DNA of 38,345 nt from positions 6,070-44,414 of the forward strand of contig JAJOLH010000019.1 in assembly GCA_021129415.1 (NCBI GenBank), written 5' to 3'. Below the pieces are notes generated by a model, which searched no databases, was not told the origin of the DNA, and was given only the letters and a program-made list of their open reading frames with translations. The number at the start of each line of letters is the position of its first letter. The first letter of the stretch is position 1. Shown in pieces: positions 9,101 through 17,649 of this stretch. This DNA is from Candidatus Altimarinota bacterium (GTDB taxonomy: Bacteria; Patescibacteriota; Gracilibacteria; BD1-5; UBA6164). Position numbers and translations under genes: made by a program.

Positions 9101-9232
9101 GACGCTATTCTTGCAAGTTACGACATAGCATCTGAAACACTTTCTACTCTCGACAGCTCTCTCACTTCAGGAGATATAGAAAAAGAAATAGAGCTATGAG
9201 ATACTACTGCAAAGATAATTCTTAAAAAATAA
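6149..9232 (+). CDS. ileS: Isoleucyl-tRNA synthetase (long, eukaryote-like type)
   Basis: The 1027-residue enzyme charges tRNA-Ile with isoleucine. The class I signatures are present: HYGS in TGTPHYGSLL at residues 55-58 (the HIGH motif) and KMSKS at 602-606. WGWDCHGLPIE and TTTPWTIPAH (editing-domain entry) are also visible, as is the anticodon-binding segment near TRPIVKYMDNLTNWYIRRSR. The length and the PHYGS variant fit the longer, eukaryote-like type II IleRS common in CPR and mupirocin-resistant enzymes. Nine glycines are TGA (6818, 6968, 7181, 7577, 8375, 8867, 8885, 8999 and about 9197), a small share of all glycines, so this gene uses the recoded codon sparingly. The HAD-like gene follows after 7 nt. 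Confidence 0.97.
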
Positions 9233-9239
9233 GACTCTC

Positions 9240-9839
9240 ATGACAGAGAAACTCAAAAACATAATCTCAGGACTTACAGATCAAGTAGGTCTTGTAGATT
9301 TTTATATAGCAGAAGCTGCTGCACTTTTAAAACAAGACAGTAGCTTTGTTATATGCGATCTTGATGATACGCTATTTGGGAGAAAGGATCAAATGCAGTG
9401 AGAGCCAGAACTTAAGAAAAACAGAGGGTATGCTGGGAATACCTATATGATAAATGAGATAGGTATTCATGAGATGATTAGAAAATATTATATGGACACT
9501 GAGTATCCTCAAGATATTCTTTCGAGATTAACTCCAGAAAAAACTCTCTTACTCACAGCTGGTATACCAGAGTATCAGCAACTCAAAGTCCGAGCAATGC
9601 ATCTAGAAAAGTTTCCATTACAAGTTGTGTGGGAGTGAAAAGATAAGATACTAGAAACTATCAGGTATGTACTCTTTGAGCTTAAATACATTCCAAGCGA
9701 GATAGTAATATATGAAGACAGACCTCATTTTTTTATAGAATATAAAGATCTAATTGAGTGAGTACTTTGAACAAAACTTACTATTATGTATGTTGAGATG
9801 GACGGAAATAATGGATATAAAAAGATAGAAGAAATATAA
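9240..9839 (+). CDS. HAD-like hydrolase domain protein
   Basis: The 199-residue protein has the HAD motif I in FVICDLDDTLFGRKD (about residues 37-51), where the first Asp would be the nucleophile. LLLTAGIPEYQQLK resembles motif II (Thr), and a late IVIYEDRPHFF resembles the acidic motif III/IV of polynucleotide-phosphatase-like HADs. Substrate cannot be predicted. It starts seven bases after ileS and is probably co-transcribed with it, but there is no known functional link. TGA-glycines occur at MQGEPEL, WEGKDK and in IEGVLG. Confidence 0.75.
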
Positions 9840-9982
9840 AAAAGTTGTTCAGTAAATATTTTCTGTCATTTTTCAGTTGGATACTTTCACGTAACACATC
9901 AAGTGCACATATCATCACCATCTACCCTCAAGGCTTTAAGGAGTTTACTCACTTCCAAATATTTTATACTATTCGGGTTAAT
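9840..9982 (-). pseudogene. Remnant of purF (amidophosphoribosyltransferase) C-terminus
   Basis: On the minus strand the region reads as about 47 residues, including SIKYLEVSKLLKALRV, DDMCTGC and VTGKYPTEKGQKIF. This matches the PurF C-terminus, where a YLS.E.LL-like helix precedes C.(A/G)C.TG.YP(T/I)E. PurF catalyses the first step of purine synthesis. An in-frame TAG lies just upstream and nothing else of PurF is present, so it is a fragment. Two glycines in it are TGA, so the gene was native to a UGA-glycine genome before it decayed. Confidence 0.6.
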
Positions 9983-10023
9983 CTAAAAAAAGAATGCTAC
10001 TTTTAGTATAAAAAACGTGAATA

Positions 10024-10052
10024 AAAAGACTCCTGAAATTCAGGAGTCTTTT
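10024..10052. terminator. Bidirectional terminator
   Basis: A 14-bp perfect stem (10024-10037 with 10039-10052, arm AAAAGACTCCTGAA) is flanked by A-run and T-run, so it can work on both strands. It ends the minus-strand gene 16 nt away and can stop ileS transcripts from the other side. Confidence 0.8.
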
Positions 10053-10068
10053 AGCTATAGGATTGTTT

Positions 10069-10803
10069 TTACTTTTTTGCTCTTTTAGCGTTATGCTCTT
10101 TTACTGGATCAAGCTTCATATTTTCAAGTTCTGCTATATTTTCAGTTATTTTATCAGATTCTGAGTCTAGTATTGCCATGTCTGCTTCTAGATCCTTTAC
10201 CTGAGCTTGTAACTCTTTTATTTTAGCTTTAATCTCTTCTTCACTTTGAGATTTAGAAGATTTATCAGTAGATATCGCTTCTTTTCTTGCTGCTAGTTGA
10301 GCAATAGTGGCTGAGAGAATATCATTCATAGATGTATCATCACCTGATGAACCAGTAGGGACAGCAATTTCTGTGATAGTCTCACTTGTTTGTGATACTT
10401 CTTCTTGAGTTTCTACTGCCTTATCAGCAACAGCCTCGTCGATGTTAAATGAAAAATTCTCATGTGCTTCTACCTCATGAGTTTCTGCCTTGATTTCGTC
10501 TTTTGTTTCCTGAGCTACTGGAGCATCAAAGTCTATACCAAGATCTATAGTAGCATCATCCGTAACTTCAGGTGCATCAGATGTTTCTGGTGTTTCAGTA
10601 GTTTCTTCTAGGATATCAATCCCCATTTTTGGAATGTCTGTTGATTCTGATACTACTTGAGTTTCAACTTCAGCAGTAGTTGGTGTTTCTGTTTTTTCTG
10701 TGGAATTATCATCAAAATCAAAAGAAAACTCGATATTATCTTCACTAGCAGAGTCGTCTGCGATAATAAGTAGATCATCGTCTTGAGTCGTTGCAGTAGC
10801 CAT
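10069..10803 (-). CDS. Acidic, low-complexity protein with C-terminal coiled coil
   Basis: The 244-residue protein has an acidic N-terminal two thirds rich in Thr, Glu, Asp and Val (for example DLLIIADDSASEDN and ETTETPETSDAPE), probably disordered. Two short similar segments (IEFSFDFDD and NFSFNIDEA) recur in it. Residues about 165-240 form a Lys/Glu/Leu coiled coil (IKAKIKELQAQVKDLEADM). There is no signal peptide or membrane helix. No family recognised. Unlike its neighbours the frame contains no TGA codon. It is divergent from ybaB. Confidence 0.7.
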   Translation of the reverse strand: MATATTQDDDLLIIADDSASEDNIEFSFDFDDNSTEKTETPTTAEVETQVVSESTDIPKMGIDILEETTETPETSDAPEVTDDATIDLGIDFDAPVAQETKDEIKAETHEVEAHENFSFNIDEAVADKAVETQEEVSQTSETITEIAVPTGSSGDDTSMNDILSATIAQLAARKEAISTDKSSKSQSEEEIKAKIKELQAQVKDLEADMAILDSESDKITENIAELENMKLDPVKEHNAKRAKK

Positions 10804-10882
10804 ATTTTTATATTTAAAATTATATTACCCTCTTAGAATATCATATTCTGTACCGGCTCGCAAGAAATCAGCATCTTTTCTC

Positions 10883-10910
10883 TTGAAAAAAGTATTTCTG
10901 GAGCTATAAT
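10883..10910 (+). promoter_or_regulatory. Promoter of ybaB
   Basis: TTGAAA (10883-10888), a 16-nt spacer and a perfect TATAAT (10905-10910) lie 32 nt before the ATG. Confidence 0.75.
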
Positions 10911-10942
10911 CTGAGCATGTTATTTAAATAAACTATATAAAT

Positions 10943-11260
10943 ATGGATTTTAGTAAAGCAGGTGAGCTCATGAAGCTCCAACAAGAAGCAATGAAGGTTA
11001 AGAAAGAGCTAGAAAATACTCTCATAGAAGCAGAGGTTGATGGTCTCGTGGTTACCGTAAATGGTGAAATGAAAGTAGAAAAAGTAGAATTTGAATCTGA
11101 TACGATTATCGGTGACAAAGCTGCTCTAGAAAAAGCTATCCTAGAAGCTGTAAACAAAGGAATGAAAAAAGCTCAAGAAGTTGCAGGAGATAAAATGCAA
11201 TGAGTAATGCAATGAATGGGTATGGGAGATATGATGGGGGGTCTACCTGGAGGAATGTAA
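10943..11260 (+). CDS. ybaB: YbaB/EbfC nucleoid-associated protein
   Basis: The 105-residue protein has the YbaB/EbfC pattern: an N-terminal helix with KAGELMKLQQEAMKVKKEL, a three-strand sheet (IEAEVDGLVVTVNGEMKVEK) and a C-terminal helix (LEKAILEAVNKGMKKAQEV). A Met/Gly-rich tail ends LPGGM. The family forms a DNA-binding dimer shaped like tweezers. Two glycines of the tail are TGA; with the standard code the tail would be lost at residue 86. It has its own promoter and terminator. Confidence 0.92.
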
Positions 11261-11273
11261 TCGATAAAAAAAT

Positions 11274-11305
11274 AAAAAGGAATGTATCATGCATTCCTTT
11301 TTTTT
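11274..11305 (+). terminator. Terminator of ybaB
   Basis: An 11-bp stem (11274-11284 with 11292-11302, arm AAAAAGGAATG), a 7-nt loop and a following T-run lie 13 nt after the stop codon. Confidence 0.8.
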
Positions 11306-11400
11306 ATGGTCAAAGGATTCTGTAGTAATACTTTAGGCTATTCATGAAGGGAGAGTAAATTACAATTCGATATTTTTTTTAAAAGCCTTATGAAACACCT

Positions 11401-11442
11401 AATTATTTCTATAAAATAGCACACATTTTAGAGTATTAGCCC
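11401..11442 (-). repeat. 42-nt dispersed repeat, copy 2 (inverted)
   Basis: Read on the minus strand it equals 3149-3190 at 41 of 42 positions. Copy 1 covers the end of a real gene; here the same bases give the last codons of a short minus-strand frame. Confidence 0.85.
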
Positions 11443-11598
11443 CAATGATTTAATTGTAGTTGGTGTGCTGGTGCTACAGACTATAACACCTATAAATTTA
11501 GACAGCAAATACTCGCGATAGAAGATCTCTAATTTAACTCAGGGTGGTATGTTTGAAATGCGAGTGCTAGATACTATCAACAATGGTTTCAGTAACAT
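11428..11598. other. Coding-like remnant, strand uncertain
   Basis: On the plus strand this reads GFNCSWCAGATDYNTYKFRQ and then QILAIEDL, a TAA, and a further FNSGWYVGNASARYYQQWF, interrupted by TAG and TAA. That looks like a broken gene. On the minus strand in the same codon phase there is an uninterrupted 56-residue frame (ATG at 11598, TAA at 11428) that starts one base after the end of the Bat-operon gene. One of the two is a shadow. The plus-strand residues look more protein-like to me, but the minus-strand position suits an operon. Confidence 0.3.
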
Positions 11599-11599
11599 A

Positions 11600-12097
11600 T
11601 TACCAATCCTTTTCTCCTCCTCTATCTAGTTCTCAAAAGAAGCTATCATACGTGTCTTGAAAACTAGATCATTGCTGCACTTTATTGTAGTATTTTTGAT
11701 TTTTTTCTTGCTGTGATTTTATTTCCTCTAGCGCTGTATTTAGCTGTTGTTTTTCTTCCCCAGATAAACTATTATCCTCATTATATATTCCTCCACTACT
11801 ACTATCATTATTCTCATCTTCTACTTTTTTTGTGAGTGCTAGAAGCTTATTAACAATCATGAGGTTATTCAAGGTGCGAGGATCATCGAGGATATTTAGT
11901 GAATCCTGGTAATACTCTTTCGCAAGTAGCAGGTTTCACTGAGATCCATTGAAATATTCTTGCATAGCAATATTTCATTGATTATGTAGATTCCTTGATA
12001 CAGAGTATATTTGATATTTTTTTCATGCTAAAACTACCCCTATCCCCCAGAGGAGAATGAGGATAAATACAATAATGAATGTCTTATTTCTTTTCAT
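11600..12097 (-). CDS. TPR-like membrane-anchored protein, last gene of the Bat operon
   Basis: The 165-residue protein has an N-terminal membrane anchor (TFIIVFILILLWGIGVVLAG, about 5-25). A TPR-like segment follows (NIAMQEYFNGSQGNLLLAKE, then YYQDSLNI), and then a polar Ser/Asp/Asn/Gln-rich region ending in a short coiled coil. In Bat operons a TPR protein (BatC/BatE type) often follows the vWA proteins, which suits this place. Its start ATGAAAAGAAATAA overlaps the end of batB by 14 nt. Two glycines near the end are TGA; the stop is TAA at 11600-11602. Confidence 0.6.
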
Positions 12098-12884
12098 AAT
12101 ATATTTTATATCAAATAGTAGATATATACATAATCCAAAACAGTAAAGCTAATAAAAGAAATCAATACTTAAATATACTACTCGCATAATATCATTTTCA
12201 TAGCTGCAACTCATCATTAAGATCATAATATTTTCCTCATATCTCTTGAGATATATCTATCAATTCAGAGCGAGAAAGTTTTGAGATAACAGTTTTTCCT
12301 TGGTATGTTTTATAAGGGTTTTTTATATCCCCTGTTGGGATTGTTCCTCACTTTATAGATCATATACCGACTATTGAAAAATGTATGTTACTGTTTTTTA
12401 TTTCCTTTACTATTTCAGGGGTCAGTCAGCCATGATCTTCTCCTCAATCAGAGAGGATAACTACATCACCTATATCTTCTCATAAAAAGCTATTAATTGC
12501 ATCCCTTAGTGCTAAATCTAGGTTAGTTCACTGGATTGTGAGATTATCACTGTTGATGTCATCTAGAAATGTAGAAAATAAATCCAAATCTTGAGTTAGT
12601 GGGAGTATCCTCTGTGACTCTCACGCGAATATATTTAGTGCGTAGTTGTGTCACTGATTTTCAGAAATTATTTCAAAGATTTTACTCTTTGCTGCTGATA
12701 ATCTAGAGCCATTATCTACATCAATGACTTTCATACTTTGCGATACATCCAGTACAAATACAGTGCTATGTTCTTCTTGCGAGCTTGTAGTTGATGAATT
12801 TAGTGAAATAAACAAAAACACTAGAGTTCAAAATAGGCTCATTATAAATGAGATATTTCAAATAATGTGTAGCAATTTATTCAT
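12084..12884 (-). CDS. batB: BatB-like von Willebrand factor A membrane protein
   Basis: The 266-residue protein has a TM helix near the N-terminus (about 8-30) and a vWA domain. Its MIDAS motif is VFVLDVSQSM (DxSxS). The later Thr is in QGTNLDLAL, and the second acidic site is in VVILSDGGEDHG. A C-terminal TM helix lies at about 240-262. Only one family member per operon has this short form, called BatB. The domain should face the periplasm or outside and bind a protein ligand through Mg. Many glycines are TGA, two of them in SDGGEDHGG. ATG overlaps the TAA of batA by one base (TAATG). Confidence 0.8.
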
Positions 12885-13885
12885 TATAATTTAATCTTTT
12901 TAAAAAATACTATATATCAAGCTCAAAGGAAACATGCGAGTAAAAGATAAAGAAATGCTCCTGTTTTAGAAACATGCTTTAAATATGTCTGCGTTTCAAG
13001 TTCAGTTTTTTCAAGCCCCTCAATTGCTATAAGTAATTGCTCCATAGCATTAGTTTGGTCTAGACTAATATATTCTCATCAAGTCTTTATAGCTATCTCT
13101 TTTAAAAATCAATCATCCAGAGAGACTATTTTTTTCACAGGTGTTTCTCTGTTTGGGAGGTATACTTCCAGCTGAATTCCCTCAACTGTTCCAACTCAAA
13201 GAGAATAAATTTTCACATTGTTTTCAGATGCATACTTGATAGATATATCAGGATTAATACCTCCGTCCGGTTCACCATCAGTTATAAGTAAAATAAGTTT
13301 TTCCCTATCTCCCTCATGCTTTATCAATATATCAGTAGCAAGGAGAATAGCATCTCAAATTGCACTTCATTGTAAATATTGATACTGTTTACTTATCATA
13401 TCTACGTCAATCCTTCTTATAAAATCAGACAGAAAATTATAGTCATAACTAGGAGGAATAGATTGAAATGGTTTTCATGAGAATACAATCAGTCATACTC
13501 TGTCATTTTCTAACTTAGTCGTTAGCTCAGAAAAAAATGACTTTGCAACACTCAATCTATTAGGAAAAACATCCTCTGCTAACATCGAATAGCTTAAATC
13601 AAAAACTATTTCTATATCAATTCCTGAGTTCGTTTCCTTTATTTGCTCCTGGGAATAAGGTCAGGCTAATATAATAAAATACAAGCTTGAGATCATAAAT
13701 ATTAGCAGAATGTATACATAATATAAATAGCTGCTATTACCATATACTTCTTGTAACAAGTCATCATCTATAAAATTGGTACTAGTTTTTTTAGTAAACA
13801 AGATCCATAGAGTAAAACACAAAAACACAGCTCAAAGCGTGAGCCATATTGGATTATCAAAACCATGTATTATAAAACTTTGCAT
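12884..13885 (-). CDS. batA: BatA-like von Willebrand factor A membrane protein
   Basis: The 333-residue protein follows the BatA plan: N-terminal TM helices (about 13-30 and 52-73), a vWA domain, and a C-terminal TM helix at about 307-326. The MIDAS is IEIVFDLSYSMLAEDV, with GSAIGDAILLAT and LILLITDGEPDGG completing the metal site. In Bat operons BatA and BatB partner the MoxR ATPase; roles proposed include protein maturation, metal insertion and stress or oxygen tolerance. Start and stop overlap both neighbours by one base, so translation is probably coupled. Confidence 0.85.
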
Positions 13886-14427
13886 TACTTATTAATTTCT
13901 CAGAGAATATCACTTATATATTTTTTTCGAGTTTCACTCGAGACGCTTTTATCCGAGTACTCATATTTGTAACTTTTCTTAAATATTTTTAGAACACTAC
14001 TTTTTTCAATATTTTTAATTAAAACTAATTCACCAAGAGTGATCCTGTGAGCATTTAAGACTCATTGTTCTAGAAATAATCATCTGAGTCAGCTATTGTA
14101 TCTCTTGAAAAAATCTCTATTACTTAATGTATCAGAATCATCTAATAGCTTATGAAAATATTTTAATACTTTTTCTTTTTGTGCATCTCTCTTTTTCTTT
14201 TTTTCATCTTCCTGATTTATCTTAGTAGGCTTAGAACTATGAGCAGTAAATGTGAGATATAACAATACGCTAGATACGCATGCAACAAATCCCAATTCGA
14301 GTATTGGCAATTCTCTTCATCTCATTCATGCTAAGCTATTTTCATCCAGTTCACTCGCAACACTCAGAGCGTAGGAACTAATGAAAAAATATAAGCCTAC
14401 AATAGATGTAATATAAGTTTTAAACAT
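13885..14427 (-). CDS. Membrane protein of the Bat operon, DUF4381-like by position
   Basis: The 180-residue protein has a signal-like N-terminus (ITSIVGLYFFISSYALSVAS) and a TM helix at about 45-62 (LGFVACVSSVLLYLTF). A Lys/Glu-rich stretch and a helical cytoplasmic domain ending DILGEINK follow. In typical MoxR-DUF58-Bat operons a one-helix DUF4381 protein sits between DUF58 and BatA; this gene has that place and shape, but I see no decisive motif. TGA-glycines occur at LAGMRGREL, NSGLRGLF and EQGVLN. Confidence 0.55.
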
Positions 14428-14437
14428 GCTGAGTATA

Positions 14438-15274
14438 TTAATTAGATTTTTCTCTCTGCTTCATGAGTCGTAAGAACTCAGAGTAAATAGATGTTTTTTC
14501 ATCAAGGAAAATACTATCTATTCCTATTTTCTTTAGCTCTCTTGAAAATGTGCTTAGTTTATTTTTTCTAGCCTTAATATATTTCACTCTCTTGCTCTCA
14601 TTATCTAGATTTATATTATATCCCTTACTCAGTCACTTGAGTCTTGATATCCCCGTTCACTGCAAAGTATTTTCAAAATGAGAAGAAACATGAACAAAAA
14701 CAATATCATGTTTCATAGCCGCAATTTTAAAACTCTTTATATCAAGACTCATGTTATCACTTATGACAAAGATAACTGATCTTTTGATTCTATTACTCAT
14801 GATAAAATCCAAACTCAGGCTATCATTAAGGCTTTTATAAGCATGAGACAGTTGTTTTAGTTTATGTAGAGTTACAATAGACTTTTGAGGAGGAATATAG
14901 GTTTGGGTGTTGTTATCCAATATATAACCTCAAAAATTTTCATTACTACTCTTGCTTGCAAGATACAATAAATCAAGGACATTTGAATAGATTTCTTTTT
15001 TTTCATTTTCACCAAATTCTAGAGACTCTCTCGCGTCAACAACACTAAGTATATTTCCCTGTTTTTCTTCTCTATATCTTCTCATAATAGTTCTCTGTTC
15101 TCTACTTGAAACCGACCAATCTATATATCTAGAGTCATCTGAATAACTATACTCTCTAAAATCTTGAAACTCTATCCCCTTTCATGAAAATGCAGCTTTA
15201 AAATTTCAAATGAATAAAGAGTTCATTAACTTTGAACTCTTAATATTTAAAATATTATTTTGCGCTGCTCTCAT
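14438..15274 (-). CDS. DUF58 domain protein of the MoxR/Bat operon
   Basis: The 278-residue protein carries the DUF58 signature GKGIEFQDFREYSYSDDSRY followed by IDWSVSSRE (about residues 31-60), then a degenerate vWA-like domain (ILSVVDARESLEF; VIFVISDN). There is no TM helix, in keeping with cytoplasmic DUF58 proteins. DUF58 proteins act with MoxR AAA ATPases and the Bat proteins. It starts two bases after the moxR stop codon. TGA is used for glycine at FIGNFK, FSGKG and NFGGY. Confidence 0.85.
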
Positions 15275-15276
15275 GT

Positions 15277-16215
15277 TTATCAAACTTTTACATCTGCTAA
15301 AATCCTTTCTATTATATTATCACTTGATATATCTTCTGCCATAGCCTGATAACTCATTATTATTCTATGTCTCAAGACTGCGTGTGCCATTTCCTTGATG
15401 TCTTCAGGAAGCACAAAATCTCTCCCCTGTATTCCAGCAAGTGCCTTAGAAGCAGCGAGTAAAGCTATGGTTGCCCTAGGAGATCATCCATACATAATCT
15501 CTGGATATTTGTTTGTGTTTCTAGACGCAAATATGATGCGACAAATATACTCATAAATACTTTCGGATACTTCTATGTTTTCAACTACTGATCTGAGTTG
15601 CTTTATCTCTTTTTTTCAAATGATTTTAGATATTTTTTGTTTATCTATTGCTCCTGATTTCATCAAAATTTCTTTTTCTTCTCACGCGCTTGGATAATCT
15701 ACAAGCGTTTTTAGCAAGAACCTATCGAGTTGAGCCTCCGGCAGGTGAAATGTTCCTTCTTGTTCAAGTGGGTTTTGAGTAGCCAACACCATAAATGGAT
15801 TATCTAATTTAAATGTCTCATCTCCTATGGTAACTTGTTTCTCTTGCATCGATTCTAGTAGAGCAGATTGCACCTTACTTGGGGCCCTATTGATCTCATC
15901 CGCAAGTATAAAATTTGCAAATATAGGTCATTTTTTAACTTCAAATATTTTAGCTTCAGGATCATAAATTCTTGCTCAGATGAGATCGCTCGGTAACAAA
16001 TCAGGAGTAAATTGGATTCTTTGAAAATCTAGTGACAATGCCTGAGAAAAACTACTTACAGTGCGCGTTTTCGCAAGGCCAGGGACTCACTCAAGGAGGA
16101 TGTGTCCCCCAGATAATAAAGCAATGATGATATCTCTCTTGAGGTCATCCTGCCCTACTATTACTCTTCCTACTTCATCAAGTAAGTCTTCAATTTTTTT
16201 CGAAAAATCCTGCAT
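15277..16215 (-). CDS. moxR: MoxR family AAA+ ATPase
   Basis: The 312-residue AAA_3 protein has Walker A LLEGVPGLAKT (43-50), Walker [13 protein letters not shown], sensor 1 [14 protein letters not shown], the [12 protein letters not shown] arginine-finger segment and sensor 2 in [11 protein letters not shown]. MoxR ATPases work as chaperone-like remodelers with vWA partners, here encoded downstream as batA and batB. It heads the operon. A TATACT box on the minus strand at 16250-16255 lies 34 nt upstream of the ATG. The glycine after the Walker A Glu is TGA, and the last codon before TAA is also TGA, so the protein ends in glycine. Confidence 0.93.
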
Positions 16216-16486
16216 TAATCTATTTTTATTTCTAAGTAATATACATCTCAGTATATGAAAATATACAGCTTTTAGAAAAAGTAAGACTCCGAGAAGCTAA
16301 TAAAAACTTGATTAATCTTATATATTAATTATAAACTAGATATGAAATTAAGAAATCTCACACCTCCCGTTGACCTATAAAAATTCAACTAGGAGAAGAT
16401 GATATATTATATACTTCACAAGACTGAGCGTTATATAGTATTACACAAGTTTCAGAAGATTAAAAAAAAGAGCTCCGCTCTTTTTT
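16216..16486 (+). other. Intergenic region with a possible short gene remnant
   Basis: From 16342 the plus strand reads MKLRNLTPPVDL to a TAA, and a shifted frame then reads KIQLGEDDILYTSQDG and ALYSITQVSED to TAA at 16461. The second piece contains one TGA-glycine and looks protein-like but has no start, so it may be a frameshifted remnant. The moxR promoter lies in the left part. Confidence 0.25.
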
Positions 16487-16496
16487 TTAATCTTCT
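16454..16496. terminator. Long perfect bidirectional terminator overlapping the dCMP deaminase stop codon
   Basis: A 20-bp perfect stem (16454-16473 with 16477-16496) has a 3-nt loop and A8/T8 tracts inside it. The minus-strand stop codon of the deaminase at 16487-16489 lies in the stem. Confidence 0.75.
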
Positions 16497-16927
16497 ATGT
16501 CTACTTGCTCTAATTCGGCTTTATTCTCATCCATAAACTTTTTTACTCAGTCATCATTATGTTTGTATTTATTTGCAAATACTATTCGTTTAATTCAGGC
16601 TCAAACTATATGTTTAGCACAGTTAAGGCATGGTTCTAGAGTGCAATAAAGCGTTCATCATTCTATCTTTTGTCATTGTCTTGCTGCCCAAAGTACAGCG
16701 TTCATCTCAGCATGTATTTCGTGAGCTGCAGACCAATCATGGTGTTCAGGAGTGTATTCTCATTTCCAATAATCATGGCAATTTGGATATCATGAAGGAG
16801 TTCCATTGTACCCTGTAGATACAATACGATTATCCTTTACTATAAGTGCTCAGACATGGGTAGAAACACATTTTGATCCCTTAGATATTTCTAAGGCCAT
16901 TCTTAGGAAATTCTTATCATTTAACAT
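16487..16927 (-). CDS. dCMP deaminase (ComEB-like zinc deaminase)
   Basis: The 146-residue protein has the zinc-dependent deaminase motifs HAEMNAV (His ligand and catalytic Glu) and TLEPCLNCAKHIV (two Cys ligands). It also has the dCMP deaminase hallmarks GYNGTPSGYPNCHDYW and SKCVSTHVGALIVKD. It would convert dCMP to dUMP, feeding dTMP synthesis. TGA encodes glycine at VGALI, SGYPN, RQGQK, EGGTLY, VGAGI and DDGVKK. It lies 17 nt downstream of the superoxide dismutase gene and is probably in the same transcript. Confidence 0.9.
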
Positions 16928-16944
16928 GATTACATATTTTTAAT

Positions 16945-17520
16945 TTATACAAGTCTTCCAGCTACAACATCCCAATCTACAATATTCCAAAAATTTTCTA
17001 TATATGCTCCTCTATCATTTCGAGTATCTATATAGTATGAATGCTCCCAGACATCACACCCAAGAAGAACATCTCCTCAGAGAGTGAGAGGATTCTCAGC
17101 ATTTGGGCTCGAGTATATTTCAAGTTTTTCACCTTTTTGCACCAACCATACCCAACCAGATCCAAATCGACCAAGAGATTCTGCTTTAAATTTTGCTTTC
17201 ATTTCATCAAAGCTCCCAAAACTAGATTCTATCATTTCTAGTAGTTTTCATTCTGGAGTTTGTCATTTATTTACCTTAAGAGTATTCCAAAAGAGATTGT
17301 GATTCCATATTTGAGCAGCATTGTTAAATACCTTTCCATCAGAAGAAGTAATAATTCCTTCTAGGTGCATATCTGCAAACTCTGTTCCATCGATCAGAGT
17401 ATTGAGAACATTAACGTATGCTAGGTGATGTTTTCAGTGGTGATATTCAAGAGTTTCAGCTGACATGTATGGTTGCAAAGAATCAAGTGAGTACGGAAGA
17501 TCAATAAGTTCGTGTATCAT
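16945..17520 (-). CDS. sodB: Superoxide dismutase, iron/manganese family
   Basis: The 191-residue enzyme removes superoxide. Metal ligands are visible: His in LEYHHGKHHLAYV, His in [10 protein letters not shown], and Asp and His in [11 protein letters not shown]. The Gln in NNAAQIWNH sits where iron SODs carry it, and no MnSOD-type Gln is seen further on, so an iron enzyme is more likely. N-terminal [16 protein letters not shown] and the C-terminal [11 protein letters not shown] are typical. There is no signal peptide, so it is cytoplasmic. It has its own promoter and precedes the dCMP deaminase. Confidence 0.92.
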
Positions 17521-17554
17521 AGTGTTTTTACTAAGGAATATTAAGATTTTTATG

Positions 17555-17582
17555 AGTATATAGAGCTAAAAAAATATATCAA
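17555..17582 (-). promoter_or_regulatory. Promoter of the sod-deaminase unit
   Basis: On the minus strand TTGATA (17577-17582), a 16-nt spacer and TATACT (17555-17560) precede the ATG by 34 nt. Confidence 0.65.
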
Positions 17583-17590
17583 AAATACTT

Positions 17591-17618
17591 TTGAAAAAAA
17601 GCTATTTTTAGGTAGAGT
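17591..17618 (+). promoter_or_regulatory. Possible promoter of the LCP-PBP operon
   Basis: TTGAAA (17591-17596), a 16-nt spacer and a weak TAGAGT (17613-17618) lie 31 nt before the GTG at 17650. This spacing matches other promoters in the window and supports that start. Confidence 0.4.
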
Positions 17619-17649
17619 TTGCGGGCTAAATTTTTAACGAAAACTCTTC

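Noticed and set aside
10069-10803. Foreign gene because it has no TGA
   Set aside because: It has few glycines in total, so absence of TGA is weak evidence. Base composition looks like its neighbours.
16342-16463. Short gene MKLRNLTPPVDL plus a downstream frame
   Set aside because: It needs a frameshift and has no recognised homologue. Kept only as a note in the intergenic entry.
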